Part shown: positions 45,656 to 53,386 of the stretch, piece after piece | Layout of the letters: every line of letters begins with the position of its first letter | Numbering within the stretch: the first letter of the stretch is position 1 | Source: Maribacter spongiicola | GTDB taxonomy: Bacteria > Bacteroidota > Bacteroidia > Flavobacteriales > Flavobacteriaceae | Assembly: GCF_004364165.1 (NCBI RefSeq) | Contig: NZ_SOAY01000010.1 | Coordinates: 771,098-835,097 of the forward strand | DNA: 64,000 bases | Direction: 5' to 3' | Program-made: the position numbers and the translations under genes | The notes under the pieces: generated by a model | Databases searched by the model: none | Told to the model about the DNA's origin: nothing | Seen by the model: only the letters and a program-made list of their open reading frames with translations

Positions 45656-48619
45656 TTAGAAGCTTAGTGTAGCCCTTACTGAATAAAAAGCCCCTAGAGA
45701 TCCTTGTTGTGCATTACCGTATAGGTAAAAACCTCTTTCTTCTGATCGATATAAATCGGGATAATTATTGAAAATATTTTGTCCGGTTAGGGTAAAGGCC
45801 AGGTTCTCAGAAGCCTTATATGTAATCCCTAAATCAGAGGTAACCTGAGCCGAAAATGTTTGATCGGAAAAACCCTGTTCCCCAACATTTGGAAAGTTAG
45901 CATCGGTCAAGGTGCCAATACCATCATCTATTCTGGCGATTTCCCCAAAATAGTTACCTCTAAGCATTCCAGACCATTTTCCTATGCTATATGTTGCAGA
46001 AGCAATAAATTGTGTGTTTGGAACACCTTGCTCATAGGCACCTATTACAGCACGGTCAATATAAAGGTCTTCAAGTTCTTGATCCGTCAAAACCGTATTC
46101 AAATCAGGAACGTTTGCACCTTCAAAAGTTCTGTTTGATAGCAATCCGGATACGTTTAAATTCAACATTCCTTCGCCAACTCTTTCACTATAGTTAGCTA
46201 CTATTTCTATACCTTTTGTGCTGATATCACCACCGTTAATTCTAAAACTTGCCAAACCAGCACCTATAAGTGGTTCTAAAGCTGGGGCGTCACCTGCACT
46301 GAAGTTACCAGTACTGAACAAGCGGTCTTTAATATCGATTTGAAAGGCATCGATACTAAGGTCTAACTTGTTAAAAAGTTTTGCAGTGATTCCTAAACCT
46401 ATGTTAGTGGATCTTTCTTCCTGTAACTGTTGAATACCAATAGTTTTTGCGACCTGACTACTATTTGGATATAGTGTTCCGTCAAACGGTTCTAGATCAA
46501 CAAAAAAGGTAAACGTATGTGAGTAATTCAATTCTTGTAATGATGGTGCTCTAAAGCCATTACTGATTGATCCTCTAACTGATAAATTATCTGTAATAGA
46601 ATAACGAGTAGCAAATTTGCCGGTAAAAACTCCGCCAAAATCTGAGTATTGTTCTGTACGTAACGCACCACTTACAAACCATTTGTCTGTAACATCCAAT
46701 TCCAGGTCTAGATAAAGTCCTGTAACCGAGCGAAACTCATTTGCCTCGTTCTCAGGTGCAAAACCTCTAAAACATTGACAATTAGGACTGTATTGTAGAA
46801 CAGGGTAGGAGCTGACACCACCATAAGGTAGTACAAGTGCATCTCCATTAGCATCAACAATCGGACTGCCGTCCAAACCTTCTAAAGGAAAACCATCTGG
46901 TCCAATAAGTTGTTGATTGTCTTCTGTTGCGGTGATAACACCTGCATCGCCTGCAGCGTAACTTTCTTCTTGTCCTCTTTCTATAATATAGTTCTCAATT
47001 CTAAATTCTCCTCCAATAGCTATGTTAAGACCAGATAAGAAATCTGGGTAGTATCTAGAAAGGTCAAAGTTGGTTGTATTCTGTGTAAATTTGTGCGTAC
47101 CCAAATCTATTTCTGTTGGTGAAGCAGATTGTAAACTTGCGTTAAACGTATTAAATTGTCCAAGTCTTTGAGTGTTGGTGCCAAAGGTGTTGCTAAAATC
47201 AAAATCCCATTCACCTACTTTTCCTTTAATACCACCTGTAAAAGCCAAATTGGTTTGATCATTGGTCATTTGTGGTCTAAAACCGTTAGGATACAGGTCA
47301 TAATTGAAACGATCGGTTTGTGCTGATCTTCTATAAAAACATCCAAATAGCTGACCTGCTTTATACCCAAAATCACCAAAGGAATAAAAGCTGCTTTCAG
47401 ACATTTCAGAAAGTGGTATTTCTAGATCATAAGAAACTACGCCCAGTACACTTGGTGATAAACCTGCAAAGGTTGATATGTCTCTCGCAGTAAGGCCACG
47501 TGCAGCAAGTAGTCCTGCATCTGTCTGTAATTCTGCGGCAAGAGCAGCATCTCCGGCAGTTTGTGCGGCCAATAATTCAGGATTGGTTATTATAGGGTTA
47601 CCCTGTGCATCTGTTCTTTCATTATTTAGATAAGAGTCTCCATAAGGTGTAGCGCCGCTAATGTTTGGGCGAATTGCTGCTTCATTTTGACGATAAGTTC
47701 CTGCAACGTTTAGATATCCTCCGTTTTCAAAAGAGGTTCCGTAATTGATTCCAAGTTGATGTGTTATACCATCTGCTCCGTCTGTATCGTTAAGCAAATC
47801 TTGGTCAGATTGGCTAATATTGGAATCACTAATATCTGGATTGGAATTGGTATAAAACCCGGCAGTGTAGTTTGCAGTGAATTTGTCCGTACCTTTTCTG
47901 GTAACTATATTGATTACCCCTGCAATAGCGTCAGAACCATATTGTGCTGAGGCACCGTCCCGTAAAACTTCCACACGCTCTATAGCATCTAAAGAAATGA
48001 AATCCATATCAACTGAATTTGCAGATCCACCTGTTGCCGAACTTATTAATTGTGCTCCACTATGGCGTCTTTTGCCATTTACTAGAACCAATAACTGATT
48101 GGGACCCAAACCTCTTAAAGAAGGCGGTGTAACCGAAGCACTAAGGTCACCCCCCTGCGATCTAACAGCCGTAAACGATGGTGCAGAAGCAACAAGTAAT
48201 TGACCAACATCCAATTGTGGCATGTTAATGGCCTCTTTACTTACGCTTATAACATCTACCGGAGATGCAGTCTGTAATTTTGTTCTTGCTTGCCCTCTTG
48301 ATCCCACTACCACGGTCTCTGTCAATTGTTGTGCGGATTCTTCAAGAATAGCATTAATCGTTGTTTTACTATTTACGGGTATTTCTATTTTGGCATAACC
48401 TATAAAAGAATACACAAGTATGGCATCACTTGATGCCGTAATGGAGTAAAGTCCATCAAAATCTGTAATGACACCTTTAGTTGTTCCTTTGACCATAACG
48501 TTAACGCCGGGCAAGGGTCCTTGTGTGTCAGACACTTTACCGTTAATTGTAATTTCCTGTGCTTGTGCTACGAATACGGTACATAGTAGCAAGAAGGATA
48601 ATGTTAGAATTTTCTTCAT
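45656..48619 (-). CDS. TonB-dependent receptor with carboxypeptidase-regulatory-like domain
   Basis: This receptor has about 987 residues from the ATG at 48619 (MKKILTLSFLLLCTVFVAQA, a clean signal peptide); an ATG two codons upstream is possible. It has the regulatory-like domain (INGKVSDTQGPLPGVNVMVK), then the plug with ETVVVGSRGQARTK, PSLRGLGPNQLLVLVNGKRR and RDGASAQYGSDAIAGVINIV. The barrel ends YSVRATLSF. It is a classical TonB receptor, not SusC-type, and no SusD follows. The barrel contains a Cys-rich loop (YSPNCQCFRGF). It is the first gene of the set with the lipoprotein, exported aminotransferase and AEC permease, and is divergent from an Lrp/AsnC gene. Confidence 0.93.
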   Translation of the reverse strand: MKKILTLSFLLLCTVFVAQAQEITINGKVSDTQGPLPGVNVMVKGTTKGVITDFDGLYSITASSDAILVYSFIGYAKIEIPVNSKTTINAILEESAQQLTETVVVGSRGQARTKLQTASPVDVISVSKEAINMPQLDVGQLLVASAPSFTAVRSQGGDLSASVTPPSLRGLGPNQLLVLVNGKRRHSGAQLISSATGGSANSVDMDFISLDAIERVEVLRDGASAQYGSDAIAGVINIVTRKGTDKFTANYTAGFYTNSNPDISDSNISQSDQDLLNDTDGADGITHQLGINYGTSFENGGYLNVAGTYRQNEAAIRPNISGATPYGDSYLNNERTDAQGNPIITNPELLAAQTAGDAALAAELQTDAGLLAARGLTARDISTFAGLSPSVLGVVSYDLEIPLSEMSESSFYSFGDFGYKAGQLFGCFYRRSAQTDRFNYDLYPNGFRPQMTNDQTNLAFTGGIKGKVGEWDFDFSNTFGTNTQRLGQFNTFNASLQSASPTEIDLGTHKFTQNTTNFDLSRYYPDFLSGLNIAIGGEFRIENYIIERGQEESYAAGDAGVITATEDNQQLIGPDGFPLEGLDGSPIVDANGDALVLPYGGVSSYPVLQYSPNCQCFRGFAPENEANEFRSVTGLYLDLELDVTDKWFVSGALRTEQYSDFGGVFTGKFATRYSITDNLSVRGSISNGFRAPSLQELNYSHTFTFFVDLEPFDGTLYPNSSQVAKTIGIQQLQEERSTNIGLGITAKLFNKLDLSIDAFQIDIKDRLFSTGNFSAGDAPALEPLIGAGLASFRINGGDISTKGIEIVANYSERVGEGMLNLNVSGLLSNRTFEGANVPDLNTVLTDQELEDLYIDRAVIGAYEQGVPNTQFIASATYSIGKWSGMLRGNYFGEIARIDDGIGTLTDANFPNVGEQGFSDQTFSAQVTSDLGITYKASENLAFTLTGQNIFNNYPDLYRSEERGFYLYGNAQQGSLGAFYSVRATLSF

Positions 48620-49066
48620 AATCATGTGAGTTTAGTTGTTGCTCAATGGTGTATCTACCTAATAAGCAATCCTGGGGTTAGCAGGAAAACTACTGGGGGA
48701 AATACATTATGCGTAAAAGAAAAGTTCCGGATACTTTACGAGTCAAAAATCATGTTATTAGGTGATTAATTGACTTATACAATATTATACATTGTTCAAG
48801 TAAATTAAAAACAGCTCTTATTTCTGAGGTGTTGATTATGAAGGTGTTGAAGAGGTATATTCTGAATTATTGGCAGTTTTTTTAATATAATTTATCAATA
48901 ATTCAATTTTTTAGTTATTTGAAATTAAAAATGTAGTAATCTGATATTATTGCCCAGAAATGTGCTTTTTATGCTATTGATAATTTGATCAGAGGAAAAT
49001 AAACAATACCTCAATTATTGGCTGTTTTATTGCTATATTAATACTAAATATTAGATAAGTATAAAT

Positions 49067-49074
49067 TAAATTTG
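49067..49074 (+). promoter_or_regulatory. Putative -7 box of the Lrp/AsnC gene
   Basis: TAAATTTG matches TAnnTTTG about 80 bases upstream of the start codon. No clear -33 box is seen at the proper spacing. Confidence 0.4.
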
Positions 49075-49101
49075 TTAAAAAGGGTTAAATCCCTACAATT
49101 G

Positions 49102-49128
49102 TTCAATAATAATTCAAAATTTATTGAA
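49102..49128. promoter_or_regulatory. Inverted repeat in the leader of the Lrp/AsnC gene
   Basis: TTCAATAA and TTATTGAA are perfect 8-base arms separated by 11 bases, 26 bases before the start codon. The position fits an autoregulatory operator. Confidence 0.4.
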
Positions 49129-49153
49129 ATAGTCATTTAAACCAACAGGACAG

Positions 49154-49627
49154 ATGAGGAACAAATTAGACCAAGTTGATTTCAGTATTTTAAACATTTT
49201 AGCAGAAAATGCGCAGACCCCCTATACAGATGTAGCCAAGAAACTGATTGTTTCCCCTGGTACCGTACACATGCGAATGCGAAAAATGAGAGAAATGGGT
49301 TTAATTACTGGAGCGACCCTAAGTTTAGATTATGCTAAAATGGGCTGGAAAATGACCATTTTCTTAGGAATCTTCTTAAGTGAAATAAGTCTTTTTAAAA
49401 AAGTTATGTCGAGGTTGAACGAAATTGAAGAGGTAGTAAAAATACACCACGTAACCGGAAAATACGATGTCTTCATAAAAATGCATGCTAGAGATAGCTT
49501 TCATTACAAACAAGTGTATCAAGATGAAATTCTGAGTATTTCAGGTATACGTGGTATAGAATCTTTTATATCAATTGAAGAGAATTTGGAACGTCATATT
49601 CAATTCGTAGAAGTAGAAGAAGATTAA
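49154..49627 (+). CDS. Lrp/AsnC family transcriptional regulator
   Basis: This 157-residue regulator has an N-terminal winged helix (KLDQVDFSILNILAENAQTP, VAKKLIVSPGTVHMRMRKM) and a C-terminal RAM ligand-binding domain with KIHHVTGKYDVFIKMHARD. Lrp/AsnC proteins sense amino acids and often control neighbouring transport or catabolic genes and their own promoter. It is divergent from the TonB receptor/aminotransferase set, a strong hint at its target. Its stop abuts that of the converging oxidoreductase gene. Confidence 0.95.
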   Translation: MRNKLDQVDFSILNILAENAQTPYTDVAKKLIVSPGTVHMRMRKMREMGLITGATLSLDYAKMGWKMTIFLGIFLSEISLFKKVMSRLNEIEEVVKIHHVTGKYDVFIKMHARDSFHYKQVYQDEILSISGIRGIESFISIEENLERHIQFVEVEED

Positions 49628-51019
49628 TTATAGTAATTTCATTTCGGTCGGATCCCAGTCTACCGGTTGTTTTCTTGAATAACTTTCATTTGCTAATAAT
49701 GCCGCACCTGCCGCTCTTAACCCGAATTTTGGGTCTTGTATTATCTTTCCGTTAGTTCTTATACTCGTAAAGAAATTAAAGAAATGATCATAATGGGCTC
49801 CTTTATAATTTCGTTGCGCTTTCCAAGTAGTTGTACCTGTAGCTAAGCTACTTGCTCTAGTATTTAATTCTTTAGCAGCATATTCTTTTCTAATTTTAGC
49901 TTGCATATCTTCTGTAAAAGATATCATAGAATATCCGCTTGGTTCCATGCCAAGTTTAGAACGATTTATGGTTACCGAATTCTGACCTATTTCCATTTCG
50001 CCTTCTGTACCAATCAATTTAAATCCGCCACCACCGCCACTACCTGCGATGAAGTTGATGCGAAAAGCGGCATTAAACGGTGCGTGTGTTTCCGTTTTTG
50101 GGTAATCGTACAATGAAATGGAAACATCGGGTACATCTCTACCATCTTTCCAATAACGGAGTCCGCCAGTTGCTAAAGCTCTGTTCGGTCCGTCTGAATT
50201 TATTACATAGTTTAAGGTTGAGAATGCATGAACGAATAAATCGCCGGCAACACCGGTGCCATAATCTTGGTAGTTTCGCCATCTAAAAAATCGATTGTTA
50301 TCAAATGGGACTTTTGGTGCACTCCCCAAAAAGGTTTCAAAATCAATGGTTTTAAAATTGGCGTCGGTAGGTATTGGATATTGCCAAGCTCCTTCCGCAG
50401 AATACCGATCATTATACATATCTAACATTACAATATCACCAATAGCACCATCTTCATACAGCTCTTTTGCTTTTTCATTACCTAACGATGACATACCTTG
50501 ACTTCCTATTTGACAAATTTTCCCAGAATCTTTTTGGGCTTTAATAATCTCTTGACCTTCATTGAAATTTTGAACCATAGGTTTTTCGCAATACACATGC
50601 TTGCCAGCTTTTAATGCGGCTACGGTTATCGTTTGGTGCCAATGATCCGGTGTCGCAATTAGTACGGCATCAATATCTTTTCTATTTAAAATTTCTCGGT
50701 AATCTCTTGTTACAAAAATATTTTGTCCCCAAAGCTCTTTAGCTCTATCAAGTCTGCCCGTATACAAGTCACATGCCGCTACTATTTTTATACCGTCAAC
50801 TTGTAAAGCTGCCTGTGTATCATAAATGCCTTGAATACCCGTGCCTATGAGGGCTATATTAATTTGGTCATTAACCCCGAACTTTTGAAAGGAATAAGCT
50901 CTTTGTAGTAGTTCAGTTTGGTGTTTTGGTGCCGCAAGTAGAAACGGCGTAGTGCTTAAAGCTGCTGAGGTAAGTGAAGCTTGTTTTATAAACGACCTTC
51001 TAGAATTATTTTTTGTCAT
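49628..51019 (-). CDS. Gfo/Idh/MocA family oxidoreductase with Tat signal
   Basis: This 463-residue exported NAD(P)-dependent oxidoreductase has a twin-arginine signal (NSRRSFIKQASLTSAALSTT). The Rossmann motif is IALIGTGIQGIYDTQAAL, and the active-site block AGKHVYCEKPMVQNF contains the EKP motif. VLIATPDHWHQTITVAAL and GTGVAGDLFVHAFSTLNYVI follow; the latter carries the usual catalytic His region. It probably acts on a sugar or cyclitol in the periplasm with tightly bound cofactor. A low-complexity Gly run (GSGGGGGFKL) lies near residue 335. It differs from the GH109-like paralogue at 41243 and lacks its YPTHGLGP block. Confidence 0.9.
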   Translation of the reverse strand: MTKNNSRRSFIKQASLTSAALSTTPFLLAAPKHQTELLQRAYSFQKFGVNDQINIALIGTGIQGIYDTQAALQVDGIKIVAACDLYTGRLDRAKELWGQNIFVTRDYREILNRKDIDAVLIATPDHWHQTITVAALKAGKHVYCEKPMVQNFNEGQEIIKAQKDSGKICQIGSQGMSSLGNEKAKELYEDGAIGDIVMLDMYNDRYSAEGAWQYPIPTDANFKTIDFETFLGSAPKVPFDNNRFFRWRNYQDYGTGVAGDLFVHAFSTLNYVINSDGPNRALATGGLRYWKDGRDVPDVSISLYDYPKTETHAPFNAAFRINFIAGSGGGGGFKLIGTEGEMEIGQNSVTINRSKLGMEPSGYSMISFTEDMQAKIRKEYAAKELNTRASSLATGTTTWKAQRNYKGAHYDHFFNFFTSIRTNGKIIQDPKFGLRAAGAALLANESYSRKQPVDWDPTEMKLL

Positions 51020-51225
51020 GATGGTAAGCGTTGAAATTTGGTGTTGATGCTATTAAAAATACCAAATAATAATGGTCTTGGGGGTATGCGAATGCTGCAG
51101 AATCTTCTAATATTATTATTCTAAAAGCGTATGCGCTGTGTTTTACTGACATTCACCTGTATAATTGACTAATTGGCAACATTTATGATTTAAATGGCAT
51201 AAAATTTTTCGAGATCAACGTAGTT

Positions 51226-51708
51226 TTGCATTCCCTTAAAAAAACGGCATTGTTGAAAGATATTCTTATTGCTGCACTTTGGAGTATCTCCCCACTAGGA
51301 GAGGCTAAAGTTGGTATACCCTATGGTCTTCTTCAAGGGGTAAATATTTACGTTGTATTTGTAGTTTGTTTTTTAGCTAATGTTATGGTATTTCCTATCA
51401 TGATGTTTTTCTTAAATACAGTCAATAGGTATTTGCTGAGATGGCATTTTTATAAAAGGAATGCATTGTTTGTGGCCAGAAGAGCAAAGTCAGGCTCTGG
51501 AGACCAGATCAAGAAGTATGGCTTTTTCGGACTCATATTTTTCGTAATGTTACCTGTGCCAGGTACTGGTGTTTACGCTGGTAGTATTGCCAGTTACCTT
51601 TTTAAGATAGAAAGAAAGAAAGCCTTTTTGGCAAATACCATTGGTATATTTTTATCTTCTTTAATTGTTTGGGCAACTACTTTGTTGACCATGAAGGGAA
51701 TGGCATAA
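51226..51708 (+). CDS. Small multi-drug export family membrane protein
   Basis: This membrane protein has up to 160 residues and about four hydrophobic helices. The family core is ISPLGEAKVGIPYGLLQGV, then FLANVMVFPIMMFFLNTVN and FFVMLPVPGTGVYAGSIASY. It belongs to the COG2426/small multi-drug export group; the transported compound is not known. The start is uncertain: the first codon in frame is TTG at 51226, but this TTG is also the end of a TAGTTTTG promoter-like box (51221-51228), so translation may begin at TTG 51250 or 51253. Confidence 0.8.
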   Translation: MHSLKKTALLKDILIAALWSISPLGEAKVGIPYGLLQGVNIYVVFVVCFLANVMVFPIMMFFLNTVNRYLLRWHFYKRNALFVARRAKSGSGDQIKKYGFFGLIFFVMLPVPGTGVYAGSIASYLFKIERKKAFLANTIGIFLSSLIVWATTLLTMKGMA

Positions 51709-51790
51709 TATGTATTTCCCAAGATTTTTTATCCATTTATTTTGTGAATAACTATACCCAATTTTAATTTCATTTACTGACTCGGCCTTT

Positions 51791-51798
51791 TAAATTTG
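51791..51798 (+). promoter_or_regulatory. Putative -7 box
   Basis: TAAATTTG matches the Bacteroidota -7 element and lies 15 bases before the ATG at 51814, implying a very short leader. The -33 box is not clear. Confidence 0.4.
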
Positions 51799-51813
51799 TA
51801 GCTTTTTCAAGCT

Positions 51814-52167
51814 ATGGATACCCTTAAAATTGGAGACAAATTATATAATGTAGAGCAGAACGGTTTCAACGATTTTGCTAGATATTCTTTTTCTGAAGTT
51901 GTTCGACTTACCGAAACTCTTGCAGTTTTAAAAAATGGAGTACGACTTATTAACAGACCCAAACAATCTTACATTATAGAAGATGTTGGCTATTCTGTGA
52001 ATAGAAATAAGGGGTCGCATTGGCATATTGTTTCTTTAAAAGCAATTAGAAATGCCCAAATAGAAAATGAAAAAATAAGAATTCATGACTGGTTTGAAGA
52101 GAAGCAATTTACGCTAAAAGAAAAGCAACATATCTATAAGATGTTTAAAGCTCAAGAGTCGCAGTAA
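51814..52167 (+). CDS. Hypothetical protein
   Basis: This is a 117-residue soluble protein that I do not recognise. It starts MDTLKIGDKLYNVEQNGFND and has a beta-rich N-terminal half (VVRLTETLAVLKNGVRLINR) and a helical, charged C-terminal half (IHDWFEEKQFTLKEKQHIYK). There is no signal peptide or membrane segment. A TAnnTTTG box close upstream and normal codon use support a real gene. Neighbours give no functional hint. Confidence 0.75.
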   Translation: MDTLKIGDKLYNVEQNGFNDFARYSFSEVVRLTETLAVLKNGVRLINRPKQSYIIEDVGYSVNRNKGSHWHIVSLKAIRNAQIENEKIRIHDWFEEKQFTLKEKQHIYKMFKAQESQ

Positions 52168-52245
52168 TATTCAAAAAGGCTATACTTGTTACAAGAAATG
52201 AACAGACCGTTTTTTAATTAAAAAACTCTTACTACCTTTACGGCG

Positions 52246-52341
52246 TTGTGTTGTGTCTCAAAGAGATTTGAGGCAATTGTGTTTATCGAATTTAATCGAT
52301 AGAACCCAATGAAAGGCTTTCCATTAAGGGAGGCTTTTTTT
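52246..52341 (+). ncRNA. Candidate structured small RNA
   Basis: Three successive hairpins fill a gap without genes. The first pairs TGTCTCAAA with TTTGAGGCA around GAGA (52253-52274). The second pairs TTTATCGA with TCGATAGA around ATTTAA (52282-52303). The third is the terminator at 52314-52341. A promoter-like TACCTTTA (52233-52240) with a T-rich -33 region sits just upstream. The terminator T run is only good on the plus strand, and no plus-strand gene ends nearby, so an independent transcript of about 95 bases is plausible. I do not recognise it as a known RNA family. Confidence 0.4.
52314..52341 (+). terminator. Plus-strand terminator before hutG
   Basis: AGGCTTTCC and GGGAGGCTT pair over 9 bp with G-U pairs, around ATTAA, followed by a T run to 52341. 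Confidence 0.65.
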
Positions 52342-52350
52342 GTTTTTATC

Positions 52351-53307
52351 CTATAGGTTATGAATAACGTAATGAACCAATGATGCGGCTAATTTTGCTG
52401 TTTGGTCATCAATATCATACTTGGGGTTTAGTTCTACTACATCAAATCCTACTAATTTTCCAGAATCGATGATTAGTTTTAGACTTTCTAATACAATATC
52501 TGGAGAAAAGCCCATGGGCGAAGGGGCACTTACACCTGGTGCAAAAGCGGATGAAAAACCGTCTAAGTCTATTGTAGTATACACATAATCTACATCTTCT
52601 AGAAATTGAATGAGCCTTAACTGAACATGTTCAAGGTAGTTCATATTAAAATACTTCTGAAAAAGGTAGTTGACTTGATGCGCCTCGGCAAATTCGAATA
52701 AATCCTTTGTATTTGCATCTTTTCGTATGCCTAAAGCCATATATTTAATGACCTGACCTTTGTCTTGATGATCTGTGGCAATTTGGTAAAACGGTGTGCC
52801 AGAATTGTTTTCTTTCGTATTTGCCCTTAAATCAAAATGGGCATCAAAATTAATAATTCCTATTTTTTCTTTAGTTTTTACATGTTCTAGTAAACCATTG
52901 TAGTGAGCGTATGCCAAATCATGACTACCTCCAATTAGTATTGGTGTTGCCCTATTTTTAATTAAATGGCTTACAGCCTTTGTAAATTCGATTTGTTGCT
53001 CTTCTAAATCTTGATTTTTACATTCTAAATTTCCAAAATCTATTAATCGGGTATTATCTTTTAAATGATTTGGCATTTTCGCTAATTGCTTACGAATTTC
53101 GTCTGGTCCTAATGCTGCACCAACTCTGCCAAAATTTCGTCTAACACCTTCGTCACTACTATAGCCCAATAAAGCTATTGTTTTATTGTTCGTAACAGGT
53201 AAAGGGTCTTGAATACTAGAAAATGATATTTTTTCGTGCAGATAGAGCTGTTGGTTAGAAGCACGTCCTTTCCAATTATCCCTATTCGCTAATTTGTAAT
53301 TTGACAT
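52351..53307 (-). CDS. hutG: Formimidoylglutamase
   Basis: This 318-residue arginase-family hydrolase catalyses the last step of histidine use, N-formimidoyl-L-glutamate to glutamate and formamide. The manganese ligands are visible in ILIGGSHDLAYAH, NFDAHFDLR and TTIDLDGFSSAFAPGVSAPS. N-terminal length is normal and there is no signal peptide. It is the fourth gene of the minus-strand hut operon, 79 bp after hutU. Family and context together make the assignment firm over agmatinase or arginase. Confidence 0.93.
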   Translation of the reverse strand: MSNYKLANRDNWKGRASNQQLYLHEKISFSSIQDPLPVTNNKTIALLGYSSDEGVRRNFGRVGAALGPDEIRKQLAKMPNHLKDNTRLIDFGNLECKNQDLEEQQIEFTKAVSHLIKNRATPILIGGSHDLAYAHYNGLLEHVKTKEKIGIINFDAHFDLRANTKENNSGTPFYQIATDHQDKGQVIKYMALGIRKDANTKDLFEFAEAHQVNYLFQKYFNMNYLEHVQLRLIQFLEDVDYVYTTIDLDGFSSAFAPGVSAPSPMGFSPDIVLESLKLIIDSGKLVGFDVVELNPKYDIDDQTAKLAASLVHYVIHNL

Positions 53308-53386
53308 ATCATTTAATTCAAATAAATATTACGATTTTGAATCCGTCGTTTTATTAAAACGATAAAGTAGTCTTAATCTTACATTT

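Larger units (their letters stand above)
48626..49153. other. Long AT-rich divergent intergenic region
   Basis: This gap of more than 500 bp lies between the TonB receptor gene and the Lrp/AsnC gene. It holds an imperfect palindrome ACAATATTATACATTGT (48779-48795), a TAAATTTG box (49067-49074) and an 8-bp inverted repeat (49102-49128). No gene is supported. The size and A/T tracts fit Lrp-type binding, which often covers long stretches. Confidence 0.5.
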
